Below are positions 8,686 to 22,881 of a stretch of DNA of 64,000 nucleotides, one piece after another. Both the position numbers and the translations under genes were made by a program. Below the pieces are notes generated by a model. The model worked only from the letters and a program-made list of their open reading frames with translations. It was not told the origin of the DNA and did not search any database. Each line of letters starts with the position of its first letter. Position 1 is the stretch's first letter. Source of the DNA: Apostichopus japonicus (Eukaryota; Echinodermata; Holothuroidea; Aspidochirotida; Stichopodidae); assembly GCF_037975245.1 (NCBI RefSeq), contig NC_092573.1:13104001-13168000 (forward strand), written 5' to 3'.

Positions 8686-9813
8686 TAGTATTGTGACTAT
8701 TCTATGATCAGAAAAACTGTACAAATCTAACGGAATTGCTAATGTTATAATGTTAAGAGACTGGCCTTTATCATCCCTGTAAAGTCAGAACGCGACGGTG
8801 TTTATTTCAGTCACGGTTGGCAGCCCTCTTAGGGTTTTAATCAGGAGCTTTCTATTTTATAGCTGTTGTAGGTGTCGTACCAGAAGTAATCCTTCCATTA
8901 TCTTACACAGTACTAAGTCCGTCACGTTTAGGGTCCGCTAAAGTATAGCTAGAAGTTGTCAACTGACAAATCATACCCCCACGTTGATATCTGAGGGCTT
9001 GGCCTGCCAGGGTGCATGCACATTTCTATATCATGACGCAGTTTAGACTTTGAGCTAGAAGAGGAGCAAGTTGAGCACACTGAACCGTCCGCTCGCACGG
9101 AGAAACATATCCAGATTAAAACACAGAATTTCTTAACTGTTCTGTGTCACCTCCTTGAATCCTCCTTATTTGCACATCACCTCTACTTTGAATTATGCGC
9201 TTCCACATCAAGACATTCAAACGATCGTGGTGACTGGAAATATGCCATAACAAGCATTGCGTTAGGTCATGTTACGTCTCGTGTGTGTCTGTGTGCTTTA
9301 CTTATCTTTTCGTGTTTTTTTTTTTTCGTTTTTTTTTTTTTTCGTTTTTTTTTTTCACGGTTAAACTTTTGTGCGAATGTACAATACTCCAATTGGGGCA
9401 TGGTATGCATTCATATCACATTGTTTTGGAACAATCTGGAACTCTAAGTATTATTTCGACCCAAGAATCACCAGGCTGGCGTGGTGGCCTGAACGGTTGG
9501 AAGACAGCACTGCGCGTCGGTGTTTGTTGTCAGGCTGTGTGAATCGCGCCGATCGGATGACAGACACTGCTTTGTTTATAATGGCATCGCCAAGGTGGAA
9601 TTTTTACACGGGCCTAGGATCCCAATTCCGTATCCTCCCTTAGTTCGCAAAAGCATCCGGGAGATTACGTTTAGAGTCCGGCCTTCGGGCCAGAAGTGGG
9701 CTAGCTGACTTGCAATGGAGGGGCTCACGTCGATTCGGACTGGGTTGATGTTCAACGTTCAGTGAAACCATGGCCTCGATGAGGCGTAATCTCTTGTTAA
9801 TTTTAGCTTTCTG

Positions 9814-12800
9814 TCTTCAATTTTATAATATAATTATATAAATTAATTATTGCCTTTTTTATTCGTCTTTTTCTCGCTTAGTTATCGCATTTTATTCAAG
9901 GTTAAATATATGCTCATGTCTGCCTAGGTTCGACTCCCCGCCGAAGCAATATTTTATTTTATTTTTTTATTATTATTATTAATATTTGGGGTGTTGTTAA
10001 TATCTGCATGTCTATGCATGGTGTTTTAAGTTTGTTTCGCTTTGTTTGTCTGTTTTTTTGTTTGTTTTTTTAGGGGGAGGGGGGTGTTTGTCTCTATTTT
10101 GGTATTTTGTTTCGCGTAAACAAAGTAGGTCATTGCAATAATTTTTGCACAACTTGTCAATAGAAACCGATTCGGAACTTAAGACCTGAGTGGTAAATTT
10201 GATTTCTGTCTCGCTCGTCGCCTTTCACTGGAAATTTGAATGAAAGTATTCATAAGGACGAAAACTGTACCTGCAAAAAGAAATGCTTCTTTTGTACAGT
10301 GTAAGGCCACCGCGACATCTTTTCTGACAAGCTTGATGATATTTGTTCTTCGGGAATGTTGTGTCATTACTTAGCCTTTATATTATAAACAGTTAAGTGT
10401 GGAAACAGCTATGCTCCTGTTAGAACAACTTAACATTTCTTAAATGCTGATTTACTGAGGCAGGCGTTTGAAAGACAGTGTGATACAAACAGGTACGGTA
10501 ACGTCATAAACAATGCCACGAGCTCTCCGTGCATTAAAAACGATCGAAATGTGCGGTATTCATGACGGTACACAAAGCAGATAATGCGGATACAGCAGAC
10601 ATAGCCGAGAATAAAATCTAGTAGCGTGGAGGATTCAATTATGACATACTAGGACTTTCTACTGGTAAACTTTACTCATTGTCGAATAAATCTATATCTA
10701 ATTTCTAGCTTTTGCTCTGTGTTTAACGTATTATGACCAAAACAAATATGAAGTTCACGACAATTCCATCGGACTTGTATATTCGTTTAAAAATAGCTCC
10801 GTTTCGAATCTAACGCTCCATTGCTATGGTAACATGGTGAATAATAGCCCTGCCGCTAATGGATATGTAGAAGATGACCATCGGTGGCGCTCTCAACTTC
10901 TCGTGCCACGTCTGGCACCTATACAAGAAGTAACCGACATATTACTGGCGCAATCCCGACCGAACATATTTTAACTCTCCTCAGACAGACTTTTCTACAC
11001 TGATCCCAGAAAGCATTAAGTGCCGTCAAAATGCCTCAGTTGCCAATAGGTACATGTCCATGACGTAACACTGTTCTCGTTGTGCAGAAAACTGAAGTCA
11101 AAAGTAAGGCATATACTGATAGGCCTAGACTAGGTATACGTTGCAGACTATACATATGCTAACTTCACAGACAGACATCACATGCATTCAGACAACTTCG
11201 GGTAATGTAAAATATCACTAACCGTAATCACGTTATGTTTACTCTGTCTTCAAATGTCGTCCTTTTCTTCTCTGCAACCCCGGGCCGTCATTGGAGTCGT
11301 TCGAACAACTATATTAAGGCGAAGAACGACGTCAAGATATATCCAACGTCTAGACTACACTGCTTGCAATGGAGAGAGAACTGCCCAGTACAGTACAGTA
11401 CGTGTTGATATGAACGCCTACAAAATGACAACAAATATTTTCCATTGAAAATCCACTGTGTATGACGGTATAGTAAACACTCGTATATAGATCAACGCAC
11501 ACGCGCGCACGGAGGTATTATGTACGTACAGCATGCAATGCAGACAAATATTTCGGAGCGCGCGCTTCTGATTTTGTGCTGATATTCTTGTGAGCGCTCT
11601 TGTATCACTGTTTGCATGCGCGCACGGACAAGATAGACGTCAGACTATCACGCTGTAGCTACTAAACCTTTACTTACATGTGTACAGCAGTAGACTACTG
11701 TGATGGTTGCATGCGGCAGTTTAATTTTGTGTGCACAATATGTCAGCATTGTACGGTGGCTTAATAAGGACATAGGAAAGAAAAACAGTGTCCCCAAATC
11801 TCACAATGTTGTCTTTTTATCTCAAACGTTGCCTCTTTTTTTCCCTTCAAAATTTAGATCCAAAAACAAAAGTCCAAAAGTAGAGACAAAAAGTCCAAAT
11901 TTTCAGATTTGAGCAGACTTGTTTCCTTTCCTATGTCCCTATTAAGCCACCGTAGTATTGTGACTATTCTATGATCAGAAAAACTGTACAAATCTAACGG
12001 AATTGCTAATGTTATAATGTTAAGAGACTGGCCTTTATCATCCCTGTAAAGTCAGAACGCGACGGTGTTTATTTCAGTCACGGTTGGCAGCCCTCTTAGG
12101 GTTTTAATCAGGAGCTTTCTATTTTATAGCTGTTGTAGGTGTCGTACCAGAAGTAATCCTTCCATTATCTTACACAGTACTAAGTCCGTCACGTTTAGGG
12201 TCCGCTAAAGTATAGCTAGAAGTTGTCAACTGACAAATCATACCCCCACGTTGATATCTGAGGGCTTGGCCTGCCAGGGTGCATGCACATTTCTATATCA
12301 TGACGCAGTTTAGACTTTGAGCTAGAAGAGGAGCAAGTTGAGCACACTGAACCGTCCGCTCGCACGGAGAAACATATCCAGATTAAAACACAGAATTTCT
12401 TAACTGTTCTGTGTCACCTCCTTGAATCCTCCTTATTTGCACATCACCTCTACTTTGAATTATGCGCTTCCACATCAAGACATTCAAAACGATCGTGGTG
12501 ACTGGAAATATGCCATAACAAGCATTGCGTTAGGTCATGTTACGTCTCGTGTGTGTCTGTGTGCTTTACTTATCTTTTCGTGTTTTTTTTTTTTTCGTTT
12601 TTTTTTTTTTTCGTTTTTTTTTTTCACGGTTAAACTTTTGTGCGAATGTACAATACTCCAATTGGGGCATGGTATGCATTCATATCACATTGTTTTGGAA
12701 CAATCTGGAACTCTAAGTATTATTTCGACCCAAGAATCACCAGGCTGGCGTGGTGGCCTGAACGGTTGGAAGACAGCACTGCGCGTCGGTGTTTGTTGTC

Positions 12801-13081
12801 AGGCTGTGTGAATCGCGCCGATCGGATGACAGACACTGCTTTGTTTATAATGGCATCGCCAAGGTGGAATTTTTACACGGGCCTAGGATCCCAATTCCGT
12901 ATCCTCCCTTAGTTCGCAAAAGCATCCGGGAGATTACGTTTAGAGTCCGGCCTTCGGGCCAGAAGTGGGCTAGCTGACTTGCAATGGAGGGCTCACGTCG
13001 ATTCGGACTGGGTTGATGTTCAACGTTCAGTGAAACCATGGCCTCGATGAGGCGTAATCTCTTGTTAATTTTAGCTTTCTG
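9814..13081 (+). repeat. Array unit 4
   Basis: Complete, 3268 bp. It has T13/T14/T11 and an extra C near 11178, where other units read a shorter form of the same stretch. Confidence 0.97.
11754..11952. mobile_element. MITE-like element, unit 4
   Basis: Passenger copy at the shared site. Confidence 0.74.
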
Positions 13082-16000
13082 TCTTCAATTTTATAATATA
13101 ATTATATAAATTAATTATTGCCTTTTTTATTCGTCTTTTTCTCGCTTAGTTATCGCATTTTATTCAAGGTTAAATATATGCTCATGTCTGCCTAGGTTCG
13201 ACTCCCCGCCGAAGCAATATTTTATTTTATTTTTTTATTATTATTATTAATATTTGGGGTGTTGTTAATATCTGCATGTCTATGCATGGTGTTTTAAGTT
13301 TGTTTCGCTTTGTTTGTCTGTTTTTTTGTTTGTTTTTTTAGGGGGAGGGGGGTGTTTGTCTCTATTTTGGTATTTTGTTTCGCGTAAACAAAGTAGGTCA
13401 TTGCAATAATTTTTGCACAACTTGTCAATAGAAACCGATTCGGAACTTAAGACCTGAGTGGTAAATTTGATTTCTGTCTCGCTCGTCGCCTTTCACTGGA
13501 AATTTGAATGAAAGTATTCATAAGGACGAAAACTGTACCTGCAAAAAGAAATGCTTCTTTTGTACAGTGTAAGGCCACCGCGACATCTTTTCTGACAAGC
13601 TTGATGATATTTGTTCTTCGGGAATGTTGTGTCATTACTTAGCCTTTATATTATAAACAGTTAAGTGTGGAAACAGCTATGCTCCTGTTAGAACAACTTA
13701 ACATTTCTTAAATGCTGATTTACTGAGGCAGGCGTTTGAAAGACAGTGTGATACAAACAGGTACGGTAACGTCATAAACAATGCCACGAGCTCTCCGTGC
13801 ATTAAAAACGATCGAAATGTGCGGTATTCATGACGGTACACAAAGCAGATAATGCGGATACAGCAGACATAGCCGAGAATAAAATCTAGTAGCGTGGAGG
13901 ATTCAATTATGACATACTAGGACTTTCTACTGGTAAACTTTACTCATTGTCGAATAAATCTATATCTAATTTCTAGCTTTTGCTCTGTGTTTAACGTATT
14001 ATGACCAAAACAAATATGAAGTTCACGACAATTCCATCGGACTTGTATATTCGTTTAAAAATAGCTCCGTTTCGAATCTAACGCTCCATTGCTATGGTAA
14101 CATGGTGAATAATAGCCCTGCCGCTAATGGATATGTAGAAGATGACCATCGGTGGCGCTCTCAACTTCTCGTGCCACGTCTGGCACCTATACAAGAAGTA
14201 ACCGACATATTACTGGCGCAATCCCGACCGAACATATTTTAACTCTCCTCAGACAGACTTTTCTACACTGATCCCAGAAAGCATTAAGTGCCGTCAAAAT
14301 GCCTCAGTTGCCAATAGGTACATGTCCATGACGTAACACTGTTCTCGTTGTGCAGAAAACTGAAGTCAAAAGTAAGGCATATACTGATAGGCCTAGACTA
14401 GGTATACGTTGCAGACTATACATATGCTAACTTCACAGACAGACATACATGCATTCAGACAACTTCGGGTAATGTAAAATATCACTAACCGTAATCACGT
14501 TATGTTTACTCTGTCTTCAAATGTCGTCCTTTTCTTCTCTGCAACCCCGGGCCGTCATTGGAGTCGTTCGAACAACTATATTAAGGCGAAGAACGACGTC
14601 AAGATATATCCAACGTCTAGACTACACTGCTTGCAATGGAGAGAGAACTGCCCAGTACAGTACAGTACGTGTTGATATGAACGCCTACAAAATGACAACA
14701 AATATTTTCCATTGAAAATCCACTGTGTATGACGGTATAGTAAACACTCGTATATAGATCAACGCACACGCGCGCACGGAGGTATTATGTACGTACAGCA
14801 TGCAATGCAGACAAATATTTCGGAGCGCGCGCTTCTGATTTTGTGCTGATATTCTTGTGAGCGCTCTTGTATCACTGTTTGCATGCGCGCACGGACAAGA
14901 TAGACGTCAGACTATCACGCTGTAGCTACTAAACCTTTACTTACATGTGTACAGCAGTAGACTACTGTGATGGTTGCATGCGGCAGTTTAATTTTGTGTG
15001 CACAATATGTCAGCATTGTACGGTGGCTTAATAAGGACATAGGAAAGAAAAACAGTGTCCCCAAATCTCACAATGTTGTCTTTTTATCTCAAACGTTGCC
15101 TCTTTTTTTCCCTTCAAAATTTAGATCCAAAAACAAAAGTCCAAAAGTAGAGACAAAAAGTCCAAATTTTCAGATTTGAGCAGACTTGTTTCCTTTCCTA
15201 TGTCCCTATTAAGCCACCGTAGTATTGTGACTATTCTATGATCAGAAAAACTGTACAAATCTAACGGAATTGCTAATGTTATAATGTTAAGAGACTGGCC
15301 TTTATCATCCCTGTAAAGTCAGAACGCGACGGTGTTTATTTCAGTCACGGTTGGCAGCCCTCTTAGGGTTTTAATCAGGAGCTTTCTATTTTATAGCTGT
15401 TGTAGGTGTCGTACCAGAAGTAATCCTTCCATTATCTTACACAGTACTAAGTCCGTCACGTTTAGGGTCCGCTAAAGTATAGCTAGAAGTTGTCAACTGA
15501 CAAATCATACCCCCACGTTGATATCTGAGGGCTTGGCCTGCCAGGGTGCATGCACATTTCTATATCATGACGCAGTTTAGACTTTGAGCTAGAAGAGGAG
15601 CAAGTTGAGCACACTGAACCGTCCGCTCGCACGGAGAAACATATCCAGATTAAAACACAGAATTTCTTAACTGTTCTGTGTCACCTCCTTGAATCCTCCT
15701 TATTTGCACATCACCTCTACTTTGAATTATGCGCTTCCACATCAAGACATTCAAAACGATCGTGGTGACTGGAAATATGCCATAACAAGCATTGCGTTAG
15801 GTCATGTTACGTCTCGTGTGTGTCTGTGTGCTTTACTTATCTTTTCGTGTTTTTTTTTTTTCGTTTTTTTTTTTTTTCGTTTTTTTTTTTCACGGTTAAA
15901 CTTTTGTGCGAATGTACAATACTCCAATTGGGGCATGGTATGCATTCATATCACATTGTTTTGGAACAATCTGGAACTCTAAGTATTATTTCGACCCAAG

Positions 16001-16347
16001 AATCACCAGGCTGGCGTGGTGGCCTGAACGGTTGGAAGACAGCACTGCGCGTCGGTGTTTGTTGTCAGGCTGTGTGAATCGCGCCGATCGGATGACAGAC
16101 ACTGCTTTGTTTATAATGGCATCGCCAAGGTGGAATTTTTACACGGGCCTAGGATCCCAATTCCGTATCCTCCCTTAGTTCGCAAAAGCATCCGGGAGAT
16201 TACGTTTAGAGTCCGGCCTTCGGGCCAGAAGTGGGCTAGCTGACTTGCAATGGAGGGCTCACGTCGATTCGGACTGGGTTGATGTTCAACGTTCAGTGAA
16301 ACCATGGCCTCGATGAGGCGTAATCTCTTGTTAATTTTAGCTTTCTG
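13082..16347 (+). repeat. Array unit 5
   Basis: Complete, 3266 bp, majority form. Confidence 0.97.
15021..15219. mobile_element. MITE-like element, unit 5
   Basis: Passenger copy at the shared site. Confidence 0.74.
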
Positions 16348-19300
16348 TCTTCAATTTTATAATATAATTATATAAATTAATTATTGCCTTTTTTATTCGT
16401 CTTTTTCTCGCTTAGTTATCGCATTTTATTCAAGGTTAAATATATGCTCATGTCTGCCTAGGTTCGACTCCCCGCCGAAGCAATATTTTATTTTATTTTT
16501 TTATTATTATTATTAATATTTGGGGTGTTGTTAATATCTGCATGTCTATGCATGGTGTTTTAAGTTTGTTTCGCTTTGTTTGTCTGTTTTTTTGTTTGTT
16601 TTTTTAGGGGGAGGGGGGTGTTTGTCTCTATTTTGGTATTTTGTTTCGCGTAAACAAAGTAGGTCATTGCAATAATTTTTGCACAACTTGTCAATAGAAA
16701 CCGATTCGGAACTTAAGACCTGAGTGGTAAATTTGATTTCTGTCTCGCTCGTCGCCTTTCACTGGAAATTTGAATGAAAGTATTCATAAGGACGAAAACT
16801 GTACCTGCAAAAAGAAATGCTTCTTTTGTACAGTGTAAGGCCACCGCGACATCTTTTCTGACAAGCTTGATGATATTTGTTCTTCGGGAATGTTGTGTCA
16901 TTACTTAGCCTTTATATTATAAACAGTTAAGTGTGGAAACAGCTATGCTCCTGTTAGAACAACTTAACATTTCTTAAATGCTGATTTACTGAGGCAGGCG
17001 TTTGAAAGACAGTGTGATACAAACAGGTACGGTAACGTCATAAACAATGCCACGAGCTCTCCGTGCATTAAAAACGATCGAAATGTGCGGTATTCATGAC
17101 GGTACACAAAGCAGATAATGCGGATACAGCAGACATAGCCGAGAATAAAATCTAGTAGCGTGGAGGATTCAATTATGACATACTAGGACTTTCTACTGGT
17201 AAACTTTACTCATTGTCGAATAAATCTATATCTAATTTCTAGCTTTTGCTCTGTGTTTAACGTATTATGACCAAAACAAATATGAAGTTCACGACAATTC
17301 CATCGGACTTGTATATTCGTTTAAAAATAGCTCCGTTTCGAATCTAACGCTCCATTGCTATGGTAACATGGTGAATAATAGCCCTGCCGCTAATGGATAT
17401 GTAGAAGATGACCATCGGTGGCGCTCTCAACTTCTCGTGCCACGTCTGGCACCTATACAAGAAGTAACCGACATATTACTGGCGCAATCCCGACCGAACA
17501 TATTTTAACTCTCCTCAGACAGACTTTTCTACACTGATCCCAGAAAGCATTAAGTGCCGTCAAAATGCCTCAGTTGCCAATAGGTACATGTCCATGACGT
17601 AACACTGTTCTCGTTGTGCAGAAAACTGAAGTCAAAAGTAAGGCATATACTGATAGGCCTAGACTAGGTATACGTTGCAGACTATACATATGCTAACTTC
17701 ACAGACAGACATACATGCATTCAGACAACTTCGGGTAATGTAAAATATCACTAACCGTAATCACGTTATGTTTACTCTGTCTTCAAATGTCGTCCTTTTC
17801 TTCTCTGCAACCCCGGGCCGTCATTGGAGTCGTTCGAACAACTATATTAAGGCGAAGAACGACGTCAAGATATATCCAACGTCTAGACTACACTGCTTGC
17901 AATGGAGAGAGAACTGCCCAGTACAGTACAGTACGTGTTGATATGAACGCCTACAAAATGACAACAAATATTTTCCATTGAAAATCCACTGTGTATGACG
18001 GTATAGTAAACACTCGTATATAGATCAACGCACACGCGCGCACGGAGGTATTATGTACGTACAGCATGCAATGCAGACAAATATTTCGGAGCGCGCGCTT
18101 CTGATTTTGTGCTGATATTCTTGTGAGCGCTCTTGTATCACTGTTTGCATGCGCGCACGGACAAGATAGACGTCAGACTATCACGCTGTAGCTACTAAAC
18201 CTTTACTTACATGTGTACAGCAGTAGACTACTGTGATGGTTGCATGCGGCAGTTTAATTTTGTGTGCACAATATGTCAGCATTGTACGGTGGCTTAATAA
18301 GGACATAGGAAAGAAAAACAGTGTCCCCAAATCTCACAATGTTGTCTTTTTATCTCAAACGTTGCCTCTTTTTTTCCCTTCAAAATTTAGATCCAAAAAC
18401 AAAAGTCCAAAAGTAGAGACAAAAAGTCCAAATTTTCAGATTTGAGCAGACTTGTTTCCTTTCCTATGTCCCTATTAAGCCACCGTAGTATTGTGACTAT
18501 TCTATGATCAGAAAAACTGTACAAATCTAACGGAATTGCTAATGTTATAATGTTAAGAGACTGGCCTTTATCATCCCTGTAAAGTCAGAACGCGACGGTG
18601 TTTATTTCAGTCACGGTTGGCAGCCCTCTTAGGGTTTTAATCAGGAGCTTTCTATTTTATAGCTGTTGTAGGTGTCGTACCAGAAGTAATCCTTCCATTA
18701 TCTTACACAGTACTAAGTCCGTCACGTTTAGGGTCCGCTAAAGTATAGCTAGAAGTTGTCAACTGACAAATCATACCCCCACGTTGATATCTGAGGGCTT
18801 GGCCTGCCAGGGTGCATGCACATTTCTATATCATGACGCAGTTTAGACTTTGAGCTAGAAGAGGAGCAAGTTGAGCACACTGAACCGTCCGCTCGCACGG
18901 AGAAACATATCCAGATTAAAACACAGAATTTCTTAACTGTTCTGTGTCACCTCCTTGAATCCTCCTTATTTGCACATCACCTCTACTTTGAATTATGCGC
19001 TTCCACATCAAGACATTCAAAACGATCGTGGTGACTGGAAATATGCCATAACAAGCATTGCGTTAGGTCATGTTACGTCTCGTGTGTGTCTGTGTGCTTT
19101 ACTTATCTTTTCGTGTTTTTTTTTTTTCGTTTTTTTTTTTTTTTCGTTTTTTTTTTTCACGGTTAAACTTTTGTGCGAATGTACAATACTCCAATTGGGG
19201 CATGGTATGCATTCATATCACATTGTTTTGGAACAATCTGGAACTCTAAGTATTATTTCGACCCAAGAATCACCAGGCTGGCGTGGTGGCCTGAACGGTT

Positions 19301-19615
19301 GGAAGACAGCACTGCGCGTCGGTGTTTGTTGTCAGGCTGTGTGAATCGCGCCGATCGGATGACAGACACTGCTTTGTTTATAATGGCATCGCCAAGGTGG
19401 AATTTTTACACGGGCCTAGGATCCCAATTCCGGTATCCTCCCTTAGTTCGCAAAAGCATCCGGGAGATTACGTTTAGAGTCCGGCCTTCGGGCCAGAAGT
19501 GGGCTAGCTGACTTGCAATGGAGGGCTCACGTCGATTCGGACTGGGTTGATGTTCAACGTTCAGTGAAACCATGGCCTCGATGAGGCGTAATCTCTTGTT
19601 AATTTTAGCTTTCTG
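16348..19615 (+). repeat. Array unit 6
   Basis: Complete, 3268 bp. T12/T15/T11, plus an extra G near 19433 that fuses two short reading frames into a spurious 112-residue one. Confidence 0.97.
18287..18485. mobile_element. MITE-like element, unit 6
   Basis: Passenger copy at the shared site. Confidence 0.74.
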
Positions 19616-22600
19616 TCTTCAATTTTATAATATAATTATATAAATTAATTATTGCCTTTTTTATTCGTCTTTTTCTCGCTTAGTTATCGCATTTTATTCA
19701 AGGTTAAATATATGCTCATGTCTGCCTAGGTTCGACTCCCCGCCGAAGCAATATTTTATTTATTTTTTTATTATTATTATTAATATTTGGGGTGTTGTTA
19801 ATATCTGCATGTCTATGCATGGTGTTTTAAGTTTGTTTCGCTTTGTTTGTCTGTTTTTTTGTTTGTTTTTTTAGGGGGACGGGGGGTGTTTGTCTCTATT
19901 TTGGTATTTTGTTTCGCGTAAACAAAGTAGGTCATTGCAATAATTTTTGCACAACTTGTCAATAGAAACCGATTCGGAACTTAAGACCTGAGTGGTAAAT
20001 TTGATTTCTGTCTCGCTCGTCGCCTTTCACTGGAAATTTGAATGAAAGTATTCATAAGGACGAAAACTGTACCTGCAAAAAGAAATGCTTCTTTTGTACA
20101 GTGTAAGGCCACCGCGACATCTTTTCTGACAAGCTTGATGATATTTGTTCTTCGGGAATGTTGTGTCATTACTTAGCCTTTATATTATAAACAGTTAAGT
20201 GTGGAAACAGCTATGCTCCTGTTAGAACAACTTAACATTTCTTAAATGCTGATTTACTGAGGCAGGCGTTTGAAAGACAGTGTGATACAAACAGGTACGG
20301 TAACGTCATAAACAATGCCACGAGCTCTCCGTGCATTAAAAACGATCGAAATGTGCGGTATTCATGACGGTACACAAAGCAGATAATGCGGATACAGCAG
20401 ACATAGCCGAGAATAAAATCTAGTAGCGTGGAGGATTCAATTATGACATACTAGGACTTTCTACTGGTAAACTTTACTCATTGTCGAATAAATCTATATC
20501 TAATTTCTAGCTTTTGCTCTGTGTTTAACGTATTATGACCAAAACAAATATGAAGTTCACGACAATTCCATCGGACTTGTATATTCGTTTAAAAATAGCT
20601 CCGTTTCGAATCTAACGCTCCATTGCTATGGTAACATGGTGAATAATAGCCCTGCCGCTAATGGATATGTAGAAGATGACCATCGGTGGCGCTCTCAACT
20701 TCTCGTGCCACGTCTGGCACCTATACAAGAAGTAACCGACATATTACTGGCGCAATCCCGACCGAACATATTTTAACTCTCCTCAGACAGACTTTTCTAC
20801 ACTGATCCCAGAAAGCATTAAGTGCCGTCAAAATGCCTCAGTTGCCAATAGGTACATGTCCATGACGTAACACTGTTCTCGTTGTGCAGAAAACTGAAGT
20901 CAAAAGTAAGGCATATACTGATAGGCCTAGACTAGGTATACGTTGCAGACTATACATATGCTAACTTCACAGACAGACATACATGCATTCAGACAACTTC
21001 GGGTAATGTAAAATATCACTAACCGTAATCACGTTATGTTTACTCTGTCTTCAAATGTCGTCCTTTTCTTCTCTGCAACCCCGGGCCGTCATTGGAGTCG
21101 TTCGAACAACTATATTAAGGCGAAGAACGACGTCAAGATATATCCAACGTCTAGACTACACTGCTTGCAATGGAGAGAGAACTGCCCAGTACAGTACAGT
21201 ACGTGTTGATATGAACGCCTACAAAATGACAACAAATATTTTCCATTGAAAATCCACTGTGTATGACGGTATAGTAAACACTCGTATATAGATCAACGCA
21301 CACGCGCGCACGGAGGTATTATGTACGTACAGCATGCAATGCAGACAAATATTTCGGAGCGCGCGCTTCTGATTTTGTGCTGATATTCTTGTGAGCGCTC
21401 TTGTATCACTGTTTGCATGCGCGCACGGACAAGATAGACGTCAGACTATCACGCTGTAGCTACTAAACCTTTACTTACATGTGTACAGCAGTAGACTACT
21501 GTGATGGTTGCATGCGGCAGTTTAATTTTGTGTGCACAATATGTCAGCATTGTACGGTGGCTTAATAAGGACATAGGAAAGAAAAACAGTGTCCCCAAAT
21601 CTCACAATGTTGTCTTTTTATCTCAAACGTTGCCTCTTTTTTTCCCTTCAAAATTTAGATCCAAAAACAAAAGTCCAAAAGTAGAGACAAAAAGTCCAAA
21701 TTTTCAGATTTGAGCAGACTTGTTTCCTTTCCTATGTCCCTATTAAGCCACCGTAGTATTGTGACTATTCTATGATCAGAAAAACTGTACAAATCTAACG
21801 GAATTGCTAATGTTATAATGTTAAGAGACTGGCCTTTATCATCCCTGTAAAGTCAGAACGCGACGGTGTTTATTTCAGTCACGGTTGGCAGCCCTCTTAG
21901 GGTTTTAATCAGGAGCTTTCTATTTTATAGCTGTTGTAGGTGTCGTACCAGAAGTAATCCTTCCATTATCTTACACAGTACTAAGTCCGTCACGTTTAGG
22001 GTCCGCTAAAGTATAGCTAGAAGTTGTCAACTGACAAATCATACCCCCACGTTGATATCTGAGGGCTTGGCCTGCCAGGGTGCATGCACATTTCTATATC
22101 ATGACGCAGTTTAGACTTTGAGCTAGAAGAGGAGCAAGTTGAGCACACTGAACCGTCCGCTCGCACGGAGAAACATATCCAGATTAAAACACAGAATTTC
22201 TTAACTGTTCTGTGTCACCTCCTTGAATCCTCCTTATTTGCACATCACCTCTACTTTGAATTATGCGCTTCCACATCAAGACATTCAAAACGATCGTGGT
22301 GACTGGAAATATGCCATAACAAGCATTGCGTTAGGTCATGTTACGTCTCGTGTGTGTCTGTGTGCTTTACTTATCTTTTCGTGTTTTTTTTTTTTCGTTT
22401 TTTTTTTTTTTCGTTTTTTTTTTTCACGGTTAAACTTTTGTGCGAATGTACAATACTCCAATTGGGGCATGGTATGCATTCATATCACATTGTTTTGGAA
22501 CAATCTGGAACTCTAAGTATTATTTCGACCCAAGAATCACCAGGCTGGCGTGGTGGCCTGAACGGTTGGAAGACAGCACTGCGCGTCGGTGTTTGTTGTC

Positions 22601-22881
22601 AGGCTGTGTGAATCGCGCCGATCGGATGACAGACACTGCTTTGTTTATAATGGCATCGCCAAGGTGGAATTTTTACACGGGCCTAGGATCCCAATTCCGT
22701 ATCCTCCCTTAGTTCGCAAAAGCATCCGGGAGATTACGTTTAGAGTCCGGCCTTCGGGCCAGAAGTGGGCTAGCTGACTTGCAATGGAGGGCTCACGTCG
22801 ATTCGGACTGGGTTGATGTTCAACGTTCAGTGAAACCATGGCCTCGATGAGGCGTAATCTCTTGTTAATTTTAGCTTTCTG
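19616..22881 (+). repeat. Array unit 7
   Basis: Complete, 3266 bp. It loses one T in the T-rich stretch near 19760 and gains a C at 19880 inside the G-rich block (G5-A-C-G6); the two changes cancel in length. Confidence 0.97.
21555..21753. mobile_element. MITE-like element, unit 7
   Basis: Passenger copy at the shared site. Confidence 0.74.

Larger units (their letters stand above)
6535..9813 (+). repeat. Array unit 3 (most divergent unit)
   Basis: Complete, 3279 bp. Private changes: G>T at 6710; loss of one T near 6975; extra G near 7166; a 13-bp tandem duplication at 7364-7389; loss of one A near 9220; extra G near 9721. These add up to the 13-bp excess. This is the only unit with several independent changes away from the gap. 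Confidence 0.97.

Noticed and set aside
12422-12811. 129-residue open frame, also at 18955-19344 and 32020-32409
   Set aside because: It exists only in units where the T-tract lengths happen to keep the frame open (T13/T14 or T12/T15). Elsewhere the same DNA gives 70-97 residue frames. The middle is poly-Phe from poly-T, and no domain is recognisable.
19173-19511. 112-residue frames at 19173-19511 and 36139-36477
   Set aside because: Each arises from a single inserted G that fuses two short frames; two different insertions give two different proteins.
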